64,000 nucleotides of DNA. Source: Absidia repens (lineage: Eukaryota > Mucoromycota > Mucoromycetes > Mucorales > Cunninghamellaceae). Location: positions 124,001-188,000 of the forward strand of contig MCGE01000020.1 in NCBI GenBank assembly GCA_002105175.1, written 5' to 3'. The notes under the pieces are model-generated. The model saw nothing but the letters and a program-made list of their open reading frames with translations. It made no database searches and was not told the DNA's origin. Both the position numbers and the translations under genes were made by a program. Every line of letters starts with the position of its first letter. The first letter of the stretch is position 1. Shown here piece by piece: positions 1 through 12,299 of the stretch.

Positions 1-394
1 AGATGATGGGTCTTTTTAAAAGTCCGTCGAAAGTGCAAAAGGTCGAAAACAGGCTTTTTTTTTGCCCTGGTGGGTCGTCCGTCTCCGTAGAATAAACATG
101 AATATGAAACCAATAAAAACATAATAAATATGGTTAGCCAAGATCAGATGATAACACCCGTTGTATTTTTATTGTTGTTCTTTTTCCTTAAAGAACAACA
201 AGACAAAGGGCTGCTTTTGTTGTTTTTGACCGCAGCTACCAAATTTGGAGATTGTTATGTCTTCGCCAGAAAGAAATAAAGGGGGATCTTTTTTTTTTTT
301 TTTTTTTTAGTTTCTTTCTTTCTTATTTTTTTCATCAATCTTTATTTTTTTCTTCCTCGTCTTCCTACATTTATACAACAACGATAAAATCAAA

Positions 395-2181
395 ATGGGT
401 TACTGTAATCGATGCGGCGATATTATCAACAACAGTAAATGTCGAAAGTGTGGTGGAAAACCTGTCGGTAAGTCAAACACGTCAAAATGGGTGGGAATTG
501 AACGCAAACATTCAACCCTGCTTTTTTTTTGTTTCAATAGAATCTATAGCAAAGGGTGCTGTTGACTCCAAGTCATCTATCGTTGACCGCTGGCAGAACC
601 AGTAAGTATGGTTCTCTTTTTTCACTTGAAGAGATCTCATTATGTGTTCTGAATTACTCAAACTTTTTTCGTGTTGTTTAACAGGTACGCCAACAGCATT
701 CTCTCTGGACCTAATCCAGCTGGCACTACTAGTACACCAATTGGAAAACGAAGCTCTGTCGCAAACTTTACTTCAAGTTATAGAGCACAGTCGCCGCCAG
801 TCTCTGTGCAACCAAAAACATGTATTTTATGCCATAAGGCCGTACCTCTTGGAACTCAGCTGGGAAAGAATGATTACTGCCATGACTGTCGAGCAAAAAT
901 ATCTGATAACAAATCAACAAACCGAACAGCAAAACCAATGGAATCTACGCAAGCTGAGTGGTAATAGATTTAGAATTGTATAAATTATCATGTCAACTAA
1001 TTCCCCTTTTCCCATATTTGTTTGTTTGTTTATAGCGCGACTTGCTCTCAACCTGTTGGTCCTGATCAACCAAAAGTACAGCGTCAAGGTCGGACATGGC
1101 ACAAGGACTGTATCAGATGTAGCGTTTGCTCAAACCCTCTATCTAATCCCACAGCTTTGGATTTGGATGGATCTTCTAGGTGTGTCCCATGTCAAACAAC
1201 AAACAAAAGAATAAGTCCTCTTCAACAATCACCAACATCACCGACATCTACTATCAATAGTAGTATTGGCTCTGCAAGTCGGTTTAGTCCTATTCCGCGC
1301 TCCATCCGAAATGATATTTATGGCAGTACAACCAGCAGTAGCACTTATGATGGTGATTCGACCGTTTCATCAAGAAGAAAATCATTGACTGGTATTTCCT
1401 CTAATGCAAGACCTCGACTGGACTCTCAACTCTTCCAACAATATCAGAAATCAGTCAACCAGCAGCTTCAGCAACCTTCATCGCCTCCATCTACCGGCAT
1501 CAGTAATATCTCTTCAATCCGCCCATTAGCATCTCAATCATCCTCACCATCACTCTCTTCTTATATGGACAAGCCACGAATGAAAATGTCATCATCCACT
1601 ACTACCACTACAACAGCACCACCAAAACAAAATTTGAAGCAACGAAGGTCATCACTAACTCCGGACAAACCTTCCTCATCTAGCAAAAAGACCTGCCGAA
1701 AGTGTATGCAAGTATTGCGTGGCCCTCGAGTGCGTCTGCCTACACCCAATGGGGATACTTGGTACTATCATTATGACTGTCTCACCTGTGCTGCTTGTGG
1801 TGATCATTTTACAGAATCCGAATTTGTTGGTGATGGCAAGGATGTCTTCCATTTGCATTGTCGGGCACCTTCACCAGCTACATCATCTACTCCACCGCCA
1901 TTATCCCCCACAACATCCTCCTCACCTGATGCCATATCACCATCCACTTCACCTATTCCTGCTGCCTCCCAATCATCCACGACACAACCTCATCTCAGAC
2001 AACGTCGTTTGTCTTCCACCCCACCACAACCTTTGGACTATAGGTGCCATACATGCAGTCTCCCCATTCAAGATAAATGCCTGAAAAACGGAACAAGATT
2101 TTTCCACCCGAACGTATGTAGCCCAATTAAAAAAAAAAGGGGGGGGGGAGGGGAGATAATGATGACTTTGCTGTATGCTGA

Positions 2182-2212
<31 letters not shown>

Positions 2213-2879
2213 GTAACATTTGCGTTTTCTAGTGCTTTACATGTTACTCATGTCATGAACATTTACCGTCTGATCGACCATTCTATGATATCCAACAAGA
2301 AGCCCATTGTGAAATCTGTACCAAGCTGATTATCAAGACAGGTTCTGGTGCAGTAGCAGCAAATACGAATGGAGGTAGTGTGGCAGATCGGCGAAAATCC
2401 ATGCCTGGCGACAACTTTTATAGACCAACTCCCATCCACACATCATCCACCGGTGCTTCTACTTGTTCCATATCATCCCCGCTTTCACCATCCACCTCCT
2501 CTCCTCTGACAGCGCGATCCGGGGACAATGGAGAATCTCGTATCTGGATGAATCGAACACGGGCGCTTCCCAAGCTTGGCGGTAGCAAAATATGTCCTGG
2601 CTGCAACAAAAGTATTGCTGTGATGGATGACGCGCCGGGCCCCAAGGCAAGTCGGTGGCACAAAAAATGCTTGAAATGTACCGGGTGCAAGAAACAGATG
2701 GACTCTGATGCCAAGGTGATAGAATTGAATGAAAAATCGATGGTGCGTTGCAGTGATTGCTCCGTAAGTTTTATTTTATTCTTTGATTAATTATCCCGCC
2801 TTATATAGCATGTGTACTCACATTATTATTATTTTTTTTTCTATAGGATAAAAAAAGCAAGCCTCATTATGTTAGATAG
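395..2879 (+). CDS. Four-LIM-domain zinc-binding protein
   Basis: Six exons: 395-467, 541-601, 685-960, 1036-2113, 2233-2763 and 2847-2879, giving 683 aa with consistent phases. The N-terminus carries a short zinc-ribbon-like CxxC/CxxC stretch (residues 4-20), and a second CxxC pair lies in exon 3. Four LIM modules follow at about 137-189, 357-412, 474-527 and 617-672, each with the C-x2-C/H-x2-C/C-x2-C/C-x2-C pattern. LIM1 is completed only by splicing at 960/1036 (CATC) and LIM3 only by splicing at 2113/2233 (HPN then CFTC), which supports those introns. Between the LIMs are long Ser/Thr/Pro-rich linkers. LIM domains are protein-interaction modules of actin and cell-polarity scaffolds. No RhoGAP or kinase domain is fused, so it resembles fungal paxillin-like LIM proteins; the exact orthologue is uncertain. 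Intron 4 holds a G run and a T30 tract. Confidence 0.88.
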
Positions 2880-3484
2880 ATTGGCTATTTAGTTCGGTAT
2901 ATGTCTTTTTTTCTTTACTGTTATCTTTTATAATAAAAAAAATTGATTAGTGGTATTAGTTGTCTTCGATATTTATGTCCTATGTGTTTATGTGGGGATG
3001 GATTCGTTCCGTTGGTCAATGACTGTGGAATGAAGGGAATTTGCTCGGCGCTAGATTTAGCCAAAACCACAAGGCATGACTCAACCCTGTGGTCAACCTG
3101 ATTTTTTTTTCTGTAAAATTGACACTCCGGTGACTCTGTAAAAAAAAAAGAGTCCTTTTTTTTCCTTTTCTCATTATTATTATTATTTTTTCTTCTCCTT
3201 CACCATCGTTTTTCGAATACCTTTCATTCTATAAAAACAAAACGACTCTAAACACTTCTTCCCATCTACCCTAATTCTCCCCGCATCACTCTTTGCACAC
3301 GTATCTTCCTTTTTTCCTCTTACACATTTTTTTTTCTTGTTTTGCTCTACTCTCCCTCACGTACTTGCATTCATCTCCCCCACATAACACATCACCTCTT
3401 TTTCAATCTCTTCCATTTGTAATTAACTCCACCTCTTCTTTTGACTCACTCTTCTTGTATCTACAACAACAACAATAACAAACT
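2880..3484. other. Intergenic, 3' end of LIM gene and promoter of KH gene
   Basis: AATAAA-like signals follow the LIM stop codon near 2931. Pyrimidine-rich DNA with CT/TC runs from about 3150 to 3480 precedes the KH gene and probably contains its transcription start. No coding potential is seen. Confidence 0.5.
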
Positions 3485-3662
3485 GTAAGTCATTACAAGG
3501 ATAGATAAAAAAAATATGCGTGGTCAGCAACAACGATCTTGGTTCTGGGTGGGCTTGCGTGGTCCGACGAGACGCGTGGTGGTGACCAGTCGAAACAAAA
3601 ACATAAACAGTACTAACGATGCCATTGATTTTGTTTTTGTTTTTTTTTTATCTCATTGATAG
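3485..3662 (+). other. Probable 5'UTR intron of the KH gene
   Basis: A GTAAGT donor at 3485 and a TTGATAG acceptor ending at 3662 bracket DNA just upstream of the KH start codon (ATG at 3669). Long 5'UTR introns of this kind are common in genes for RNA-binding proteins. This is inferred from splice consensus only. Confidence 0.6.
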
Positions 3663-3668
3663 AAAAGC

Positions 3669-5077
3669 ATGTCTCAACCTCTCGATTCTGAACAATACAC
3701 CGACGATCTTGAACAATATGATCAGCAACACTTTGATGACGGACAATTGACTTTACGTTCCCTGGTATCCACCAAAGAAGCAGGTGTCATTATTGGAAAA
3801 GGTAAGGATAGATACATATATAGAGAGAGAGACATAGGGGGGGGAAGACACGGATAAGGGCAAACGTATACGGAAGTAGATAGGAAAGGTTGACTCAACA
3901 AAAAAAAACCCCCCGTTTCTCTTGTGCTTCTTCCTCATTAGCTGGAAAAAACGTCGCTGAGCTCCGTGATGCCACTGGTGTCAAGGCTGGTGTATCTAAA
4001 GTGGTGCAAGGTATTCATGACCGTGTCCTAACTGTCACTGGAACCTTGGAAGGCGTGGCGAAGGTAAGTTTCTTGTCGGAATGGCTTTATAAAGTCCCCC
4101 CCCCAAAAAAAAAAGATGGTGGTGGTGGTCTGCTATGGAGCATGATGGATGAACTGATGGATTCTGTATATGTGACATATTTTTATTAGGCTTACTCTTT
4201 AATGGCGCGTACCTTGATGGAAAACCCTATTTCCACCGCTTCCTCTGTATCCATGCCACTTGGCGGCAACAACATGGTCGATCATTCTTTGGCTACGATT
4301 CGTTTGTTGATCTCCCACAACTTGATGGGTACTGTGATTGGACGTCAAGGTGCCAAGATCAAGCATATTCAAGATACTACCGGTGTACGAATGGTTGCTT
4401 CCAAAACGCTGTTGCCCCAGTCTACGGAACGAGTCGTTGAGGTACGTGGTGCTGTGGATGCTATTCAAGCTGCTATTATGGATATTGGTCAATGTTTGAT
4501 GGAAGACAAGGAACGAGCCTACGGTACGATCTTGTACAACCCTACCAAGGTGGTGGCAAGTGGTGGCGGAAACAGCAATGCGGATCGTCGCTCATCCATC
4601 ACGCGAACTGGTAATGGCTCTGACTTTAGTGGTGGTGGTGTTGGAGGTGATTTCAACGGTGGGGCTGGCTTCTCATCCACTGGCGGTGGCTCTCGACGTA
4701 TGTCTGCTGCTTCTCAATCCAGCAACTTTTTCAACAACCCCAACATCCGCACTCAACATATCTCCATTCCCAGCGATATGGTTGGTTGTATCATTGGCAA
4801 GGCTGGCACCAAGATCTCGGAAATTCGTCAATTATCTGGCTCCCGTATCTCCATCGCCAAGGTACCTCATGACGATAGTGGTGAGCGTATGTTTACTATT
4901 CAAGGCACCCCTGAATCCAACGAACGGGCTTTGTTTTTACTTTATGGTCAACTGGAAAACGAAAAGGAACGTCGATTGAAGGGTGTCAATGAAGAAGAAA
5001 CTGAAAACGGTTTTGATCCAGAACATCATCAACAACAACAACAACAGCCTTTGGAGCATGATGTCGAACAATCATAG
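3669..5077 (+). CDS. Triple KH-domain RNA-binding protein (PCBP/Rnc1/Pbp2 type)
   Basis: Three exons: 3669-3801, 3942-4063 and 4190-5077, giving 380 aa. Three KH domains are visible at about residues 27-95, 121-185 and 274-340, each with the GxxG RNA-contact loop: GKAG (created by splicing exon 1 to exon 2), GRQG and GKAG. KH2 and KH3 are separated by a Gly/Ser-rich linker, and the C-terminus ends in a Gln run. The arrangement of two close KH domains and a distant third is that of poly(C)-binding proteins and of fungal Rnc1 and Pbp2/Hek2, which bind mRNA and control its stability or localization. Which fungal orthologue this is cannot be settled without a tree. Confidence 0.9.
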
Positions 5078-5175
5078 AAGAACAAAAAAATCAAGTAGGA
5101 AGTGGTGCTCATATATGTGGATTTAGTGTTTATCTCCTTCTCCCCAATTTTCTTCGTCAATTTACATTTTTTATA

Positions 5176-5212
<37 letters not shown>

Positions 5213-6100
5213 CTTGTCGTTCTCTCTCTCACCTCCACTTTATTATTTTATATTTACTTTCTTTTCCTTCTACCTCCTTTTTTTATACTTGTTTAAAATT
5301 GATTGTCTTTCATTTTGAATAAAAAATTATTGTTATCCATATCTTTTTTACTGAATTGTTATTATCTTGTTATTGTGTCTGGCACTAAATGTGTTAAATG
5401 TGTTGAATATCTCATGAAACTATTAAATATTGATTAGATACAGCGTTGGGTTAGCATATACTGTAGCCTTCTCATGTCCTTTACTTCAATATCAGATGTA
5501 CATATATTTATATATATTGTGTGTGAAAGATAGTATTCTCTCTTTGTGTATATGTGTATATGTGTGTATGTGAATACGTGTGCATGTGTGTGTACATGTT
5601 TGTGTATATTATATAAAATGAAACCATTTACCAGTCCATGAAGAGTTTAAATAAATAGGCGAAAAAAAGAGACACAAGTGAATACAGTAACACTAGTAAC
5701 AGGTATTAACAATACGCTCTATAACACCCAAACAGCTGTCTACACCAATTTTGAATATACAAAGACATCACACACACAATCAGGCGCTAGTATAAAGTAA
5801 TCATTTTTGTTTATTCAATTAAGGTATATTAGTAGATAATTAAATAAACAAGGCGCAAACAATGGCTATTTCCGCGTGAATTCAGTTGACATGTACTGAC
5901 AAAATAAATAAATAAGAAAGGGAAATTATAACTAACACTATGTACGTACAAAGGAAGTTCTATGGCTATACTATACGTGATGGTACGTGAACAGCTCATT
6001 GAGTTCATCAAGTGACAATGGTTCGCCTGGCAGTTTCAAATGATCAAGATGAGCAAATTGTATAACGTCGGTAAGAGTCCAGAGAGATGCAGAATAAAAA
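5078..6100. other. Intergenic with AT microsatellite
   Basis: The KH gene 3' end is followed by an (AT)n tract at about 5179-5209, CT-rich DNA, and a TG/TA-rich stretch at about 5510-5615. AATAAA lies near 5320. No gene-like reading frame is seen. Confidence 0.5.
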
Positions 6101-6109
6101 CTTAGTCAG

Positions 6110-6990
6110 ATTAATAGCCTACCTAGTCGTTAGAGACAATGTAGTCATCGTCGGTGAACTAGAAAGCAAATGTTGGTAGGGTGTGCACAACAACTACAAT
6201 AGCGATATTGTTCATTATACGGCAGGCCAGAGGATAAAAAACTAATAAAACAAGTATATTTTATTAAAACCTATTGGTATATATTGAGACTAAAGATGAA
6301 GGGATCATTGTAACAAGGGATTAAATGGAAGATTCTACTGGAGGAAGCATCAGAAAGATTGGGGCGTGAGATCTGAAGAATGGGCATCGGTAATCTAAAG
6401 GTACAGTAGTAAATGGGGACTAATAATTGTAGAAGTTATGAAGGAGGCTAAAGGAAGATCTTTTGTTGAATTGCAACAATGATCAACCGTAATCAAACGG
6501 GATTGATGATAGTGAAAACAAGGATCAATTGTACAAAACATGAGAGAGACCATTGGAACATAATTCATTGAAGGATCTAAAAACATACATATTTTATTCA
6601 GATGTGGATGCAAACTATGGACAACTAATACTATAGTAAGCTAATGATGGGTTCAAAAAGCCATTAAGATGGTTTGAGATCCCAGATCCAAAATGAAAGG
6701 GTTTCTCCATGCATCTTGTAACCCCTGAGCTGAAAACGCTTCTTAACTAATCCTGACACTAATCTAAGTCCAGTATTATCCTATACGCGTCACAATTGTG
6801 AAGAATTAAAGTGAGAAAAAAAGAAAGAGAGCGAAAATAAAAATTGGGAGTAAATAAAATAATTCACGTGGGCGGGATTTGAATGGGTTTCGTCTCTTAT
6901 GACGATTTGGTTTTGGGATTACTATTTTTTGGCGGATACAAAGAAAGGAACGGCTACCCCTCATTTTTTCAACACCGCGCAACGCCATGA
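6110..6990 (+). repeat. Dispersed repeat family, copy R1
   Basis: This is one of at least six diverged copies of the same element in the window. Shared blocks in order are: a CATATTTTATTCAG box at about 6589, the core CCATGCATCTTGTAA followed by CCTGAGCTGAAAACGC at about 6706-6742, and an E-box plus GC motif (CACGTGGGCGGGATTTGAA) at 6865-6883. Left-hand internal units contain TTATTG-type starts and CATGAGAGAGAC boxes. No terminal inverted repeat or target duplication could be fixed by eye, so the ends are approximate. Confidence 0.75.
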
Positions 6991-7289
6991 ACACGGTCGT
7001 GCTCTTGTCTTGTTTTAGTATGTTAAAAATTAGTCTAGTATAGTATAGCATAGTGTAGTTTAGTACTGGTCATTATTATCTACTATATACAATAAAGAAA
7101 TCAAAAAGCAATTGAATTTGAATATGACTCTATATATGTAAGTGAATTTAAGAGATACAGGAGAGGAGGAAAGGGCTACTGAATGGTAATGCTATACATA
7201 AACAATCTATTCAGAATGTTGGTTTATCGGAAAGAAGAGTTCAAATTAAAGATAGGCTTGGTGTAAAAGGTAGACTAGCGACAGTGTTT

Positions 7290-7850
7290 AAAAACAAAAG
7301 ATGTATTTTATTGATATAATAAGCAAACATAAATTGGGGTAGTCAACACTAAATCTAAAGATCTCAGGGACGAATATAAAAAAGGAATCTACCGTGGAAG
7401 ACAAACCAACTGTATGAGAGAGACGAAAGGTAAAAAACAGGACATATCTTTTATTCCTGGTTGGTAGCCCCAAATCACGAATCCAAAATGGAAGAATTTT
7501 CCCATGCATGTTGGTATTGCATTATTCAAAATGCCTCTGCTTCAAATTCTAATACTAATCCAGGACTACCATCACTTTATTAAGGCTTCATTAGAGAAAA
7601 GAAGAAGAAAAAGAAGAAGAAAAAAAAAAAAAAAAGAGGGAAAGAAAAATAAATATAAACCATGTGGACGGAGTATAAATATTCGTGGCCTCAATTTTTT
7701 GTATTTTTCTACGTACATCTGTTAGACGAAGAGCTGAAGACGACACTTGGACCCCAAATGGCTGTCCACAAAAGTGCAAAATTATGAAATCGTCTAATTC
7801 CGTCCCATCAAAATCCACATTTTAATCCCTTCAACACTCAGCAGATCGAA
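7290..7850 (+). repeat. Dispersed repeat family, copy R2 (short, diverged)
   Basis: A shorter copy lies directly after R1. It keeps the TATTTTATTGA box near 7301, the CCCATGCATGTTG core at about 7501-7513, a purine-rich tract and a degenerate CCATGTGGACGGAG box near 7660, matching the CACGTGGGCGGG box of the other copies. The block between the box and the core is shortened and rearranged. Ends are approximate. Confidence 0.6.
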
Positions 7851-8014
7851 GATTTTTCATAAAGTTCTAGCCGGGTTCCGGAGTGAATTTATTCATACAA
7901 AATATATCTGCACTACCAACCAAACTGTCGAGCACAATAATATCAATAATACTAAGCTACAGGAAGTTAAACTAAGTGAAACTAAACTAAAAAACAACAA
8001 CCATCAACAGCTAA

Positions 8015-10109
8015 TTAGTAGTCAAAAGATGGAGGATCGATTCCAAAAGGCCGAGGAGGCGATTCCCAACCAGAGGGGTAGCCATCAATCTTGATAACAG
8101 GAGCCAAAAGGTCTACGGGGACTCGCTTTCGATCATCGCCATTGCCGTCCTTGGTCGCAAAAAACTCTGACTGATCAAAGTGTGAGGTGAAAGAGCCAGG
8201 ATCATCAAAGTCCAGATGTTGTGGGTGCACGTTTTGCCAATGACGGATCACAGTGCGGATGGTAGAAGCCATATCCATAGTAGTGGTGAATTGGGGCCAT
8301 TGGTATTTTTCTTGTGCCTTGTCCATGGTTTCCTGGGAAAACACACCAACTTCAGGTGACAGCTGAAACATATTGGATTTGGTCAATGAGGCCACAACAT
8401 GATAGGACCCACCAATAGTAGCACGGTCGCGTAAGGCACAAAGAATACTCGTGGCTGCAAATAATCCTGTCAAGTGATCAGTAACCGGTAGCACCGGAAT
8501 ACGAGGTCGTGAGAGTCCAATGGAATGACCAAAAAGATACGAAACACCGGACGCCGCATCGCTTGTTTGTTCCCAGCCTGATCGTTCCTTGTAGGGGCCT
8601 ATCATTTTCATAGTGAATATACATATATATATTAAATAATGTCATTGTGACATACACGTACCCTCTCTCTCTCTCTCTTTATTTTTTCTTACCATTAATC
8701 CCATAGCAGCTTTCATCCGCATATACGACAGTCGCTTGCTCGCCTTGATGTTGTTTTACCAATGCCTGGACATGCTCCTTTCCAAACCCTAAACGCTCCA
8801 ATGAGCCTGGTCGATACCCGTTGATAAACACATCCGCTTGGCCCACTAGGTTTTCCAATTCCGTTTTTTCCTTTGGATTCTTGGCATTCAAAGCTACTGT
8901 GTGTTTGCCGACTGTCAATGTAAATTGGAGTTCTGTCAAATCATCCAAATGGGGAGCATTGATCTTGATCACCTGTGCACCTAAGGAGGCGAGAAGGTAA
9001 CCAATAGTAGGACCTGCAATGATACGGGCTTTATGAAGATATAAGCAGATGTCAATAACATAGTATGCATCAATACAGCCAACCCTTCCCTCAATACAAT
9101 CAATAATATTGCTTACCAAATTCAATCACCTTGATGCCTTCTAGTATTTTGTTGTTTTTGGAAGTAGGGAATCCACAAGGTCTTCCAGCAGCCAAAAGTT
9201 CAACATCATAAAGTGGCCTCTTGTCCAAAGCTTGACCCTATCAACAAGTAAAAAAATAAAACAAATTTTAACAACCACCGTCCCCACCACCACCAGCGAC
9301 AAATCATATCTATGGTAATAACAAACCTACCATTGCCGAAGCACGCCATTCTTCAGGTGAATGACACATATTGCCGCTGTGCCTATTTTCTATCATCAAC
9401 GTTTCCAATTCTTGTGAGTCAAGTTCTTTGATTCGTTGAGCGATGATCTCCGATGCCTCAGTTGGTGTTGTTGCCACTGCCGTATTGTCACCAAGAAGCC
9501 CAAGCGTGTGTAAAACTAGGTTTGGATTCAACCCGCCATGCAGTTGGTAGTAACGATTGTCCTTGGTGATGTAGGTGTTGGTGACAGCTGCTTCCAGAGG
9601 ACCCAGAGTAGCGCGACGATCCCAAGCCCGGGGTAAAAAAGGGATGAGCTCTTGAGGATTCTTGAGCAGGGAATGGCCATTAGCACGAAACAAAAATACC
9701 ATTGCCAAAAAATAAGACGCATGGTCTGTGTTGATGCTGATCTTACTTGCAGGAGATCTATAGATTTTTTTTTTTTAAGAAAAAAAAAAAAGGTACAGAA
9801 AGAGAGAGTGGGACGCGTGAGTCAGTTGAATGAAGGAGAGAGAGAGAGAGAGAGAGCTAGGGACTGGAAGGGTTTCGTCACTTACTTATATCTTAGTTGA
9901 CCTATTTGTTCAGCTATCGCACCAAACACCGCAAAGCCGGCGGAAGCTATTGCACCAGACTTGAGACACCCAGGCAAATTTGGTAAAGCTGACCCAGAGA
10001 GATCTACCTGATCGTCTATCGTCGAGGTGTCGAGTTTTAGGTGGGGGTTCTGTTTGATGAGGATGTGGATAATGGTTCTAGCATCTTGAGGTACTGATAA
10101 AAATGTCAT
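8015..10109 (-). CDS. Family III CoA-transferase (CaiB/BaiF type)
   Basis: Five exons on the minus strand: 10109-9886, 9757-9331, 9237-9117, 9028-8693 and 8598-8015, giving 563 aa with no frame break. The middle carries the family III nucleotide/CoA fold hallmarks: the ARIIAGPTIGYLLASLGAQV stretch and the later NGYRPGSLERLG segment. These enzymes move CoA between carboxylic acids through an aspartyl-CoA intermediate. Here the segment after GPYKER reads SGWEQTSD, so the position usually occupied by the catalytic Asp (GFD/GYD in formyl-CoA transferase) seems to be Glu or shifted. The extended N-terminal half with an SPASKISINTDHASYFL motif matches the layout of fungal CaiB/BaiF proteins. The substrate is unknown. 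Confidence 0.85.
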
Positions 10110-10673
10110 TGCTGATAGCGTTGGAAAAGAAGATTGCTAATGACAAGAACAAGTGGGAAAAGAAAAAATGTCTGCATTTTTTTTTTTTCCTGTAGGCGGC
10201 GGGATATGAATCCGATTTTTTCCCCACACACAACTTTACAAAAAAAAATCTTTGTCACTTGTAAAAGGTCTGATGAAGGAAATTAAAAATTGCATGAGTA
10301 GAATGAAAGAGGGAGCTACTGTGCGTTTTTTTTTTTTTTTTTTTTTTTTTTTTCTGTTTTTTTTGAGAAGAAAATTCCAGTTTCTTGGCAAAATGAGATG
10401 GTGCTCAGTTTTCAGTTACATCAGTACGTCCAGTGTCCACATAAAATAAAAAAATATTTCGTCGGAGTAGCGTGAATCATGTACCATAAAAAATTATCCC
10501 TGAAAGGAAAAAAGAAATAAAGTACGATATGCGACGGACATGACAATGAATTCAGCAAGATATTACACTTTTCCTATATTTTGACAAAAACAGATGGAAA
10601 AAAGAGGCTGAATTTCGTATAATAGTATACCATATTAAGAAGTAAATTGACATTCTACGCAGAAATAGAAAAT

Positions 10674-10711
<38 letters not shown>

Positions 10712-11030
10712 CCATTTTGCCAAGGGTTACTATTCAGCACAGCTCGGTGAGTTGATGACGGATTTGGTAAGCGGATCATTTCGCCTCAGGTGCATTTCTA
10801 TATTAGGATCGTCAAAGGCCGTGATTGTATCGGGGAATAAATAAACCGAGCGAGCTTACAGGCTGCGCCAGAAAAACCTGTGATATATTCTCATTGGGGC
10901 AGTGGCGAGTGACACCTATATAGATCCGCCAGATCAGACAAAAAGGCTTTTTGTTTATAAGAAAAGCCCACCACCTATTTTTCAAGTTTCTTTTCTTTCC
11001 TTCATTGTTTACACCTATTATACCCTTTTA
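10110..11030. other. Divergent intergenic region with two long poly-T tracts
   Basis: Promoter DNA between the CoA-transferase (leftward) and the membrane-protein gene (rightward). It holds T runs at 10326-10353 and 10676-10711. A 12-bp perfect inverted pair, CTTGGCAAAATG near 10383 and CATTTTGCCAAG near 10713, lies beside the two T runs. A GGCGGCGGGATATGAATC motif sits at 10195-10212, about 90 bp upstream of the CoA-transferase ATG. Confidence 0.55.
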
Positions 11031-11903
11031 ATGGATTTTCTTGATTTTGCAAAAGCTGGCGAATTAGCAAGTGGCACTATCGTTCGACTTTATATTGCGT
11101 CAACGGTGACCATGGCCATTGCTGTTGTTACGGCTACACGGGGCATTCGTCAAGTCCGGGATTATCCATACCCACTAACGATTGTTTTCTTTACTGCAGT
11201 AAATGGGCTTATCTTCCGAGCTATCTCATTGTCAGAACTCATCAATTGGGATGACCAACGATCTACTCTTCTCACTTCCTATGATTACCCACGGATGCTG
11301 TTTTTCACGATCAGTAACCTGACGCTTCACCTGATCCCAATTGTCACTCTCCACCGATGGCTGGGTCGAAAAAATAGATCACTAACTGATGATGGCCTTT
11401 CTGGTATTTTTTCTATGGTATCATATTTTATGACATTTGTCATTTTTGTATTGGTTATATGTTTGATGGGTGTTGGATCGACCATTCCATGGAATCAAGA
11501 AATCATGAATAGCATTATTTTCAACTCCGATACAAGCAGCAATAACCTTGGTCTTCTTCCAGTCTTTTCAAACTTGATGGATGCCTCCAACATGCTCTAT
11601 TGGTGGTATACTTTGTCATACATTGTCATTCTCGCCAAACATGTTATTGATTTTCATTGGTCCTTTCTTGTCTTCTGTATTTTACTTATCGCCACACAAA
11701 TCGTCTTGACCGTCAGCACCTTTTTACCTCAAATCAGCTCAGTTCCTAGTGGCGTCCAAATCGAAATCATTTTACAGTTTATTTTTGTACTTCAATTTTC
11801 TTTTATTGGTTTGATGATTGCTATCTTCAAGGGGTCAACTTGGGTGCCTCCACCCGTTGAATACTTTGCTGACGAAGAATTACATGATATTAATAATAAT
11901 TAG
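11031..11903 (+). CDS. Seven-helix membrane protein of unknown function
   Basis: A single-exon gene of 290 aa. I start it at the ATG at 11031 (MDFLDFAKAG) because the longer open frame upstream begins at a GTG and lies in promoter-like DNA. Seven hydrophobic segments can be seen, roughly at residues 17-37, 49-72, 94-115, 131-155, 190-208, 212-235 and 246-268, with a short charged C-terminal tail. The layout is like a small seven-transmembrane receptor or transporter. I do not recognise a family motif, and no ligand or function can be claimed. Confidence 0.7.
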   Translation: MDFLDFAKAGELASGTIVRLYIASTVTMAIAVVTATRGIRQVRDYPYPLTIVFFTAVNGLIFRAISLSELINWDDQRSTLLTSYDYPRMLFFTISNLTLHLIPIVTLHRWLGRKNRSLTDDGLSGIFSMVSYFMTFVIFVLVICLMGVGSTIPWNQEIMNSIIFNSDTSSNNLGLLPVFSNLMDASNMLYWWYTLSYIVILAKHVIDFHWSFLVFCILLIATQIVLTVSTFLPQISSVPSGVQIEIILQFIFVLQFSFIGLMIAIFKGSTWVPPPVEYFADEELHDINNN

Positions 11904-12290
11904 ATTGTTCTTTTTTACCCATCCTATCCTAAAACAATTCACTCACATGTATTTTATTCTATTTCAATAAACCTATTCATTCACCTATCACAAGCTAAAC
12001 ATATAAGATAAATATATTGTAAGAGTAAAAAGGCAAGGCATATTTTATTCAGATGCACAATAAATATAAAATTGACAGCTAAACTAAACTGGTCTAATGG
12101 TACATAATGCTATGTATGACACAAATCTAAAATTGAGGTGACTAGGGATGTACGTGGAGCGAGTGTGAGTGGGGCCACCATGTTAAAAAATAAACATAAC
12201 GTTAGAGAAGCAAGAGAGTAAGCCACCCTATGGTGAGTAATAAAATGTTTTATAGCAAAGGATGGGGGGGGTTACACCAAAATTGGTCAA
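11904..12290. other. Intergenic; possible repeat fragment
   Basis: AATAAA-type signals for the membrane-protein gene lie near 11968. A CATATTTTATTCAGATG box at about 12040-12056 matches the same box in repeat copy R1, so a fragment of the dispersed family may be present here in the plus orientation. Nothing else is recognised. Confidence 0.35.
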
Positions 12291-12299
12291 ATTATTATA

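Noticed and set aside
252..605. 117-aa plus-strand frame at the LIM gene start
   Set aside because: It overlaps the LIM protein's first two exons in another frame and is poly-Phe from a T run.
10902..11030. N-terminal extension of the seven-helix protein
   Set aside because: It would start at a GTG and covers promoter-like DNA; the ATG at 11031 begins a clean protein.
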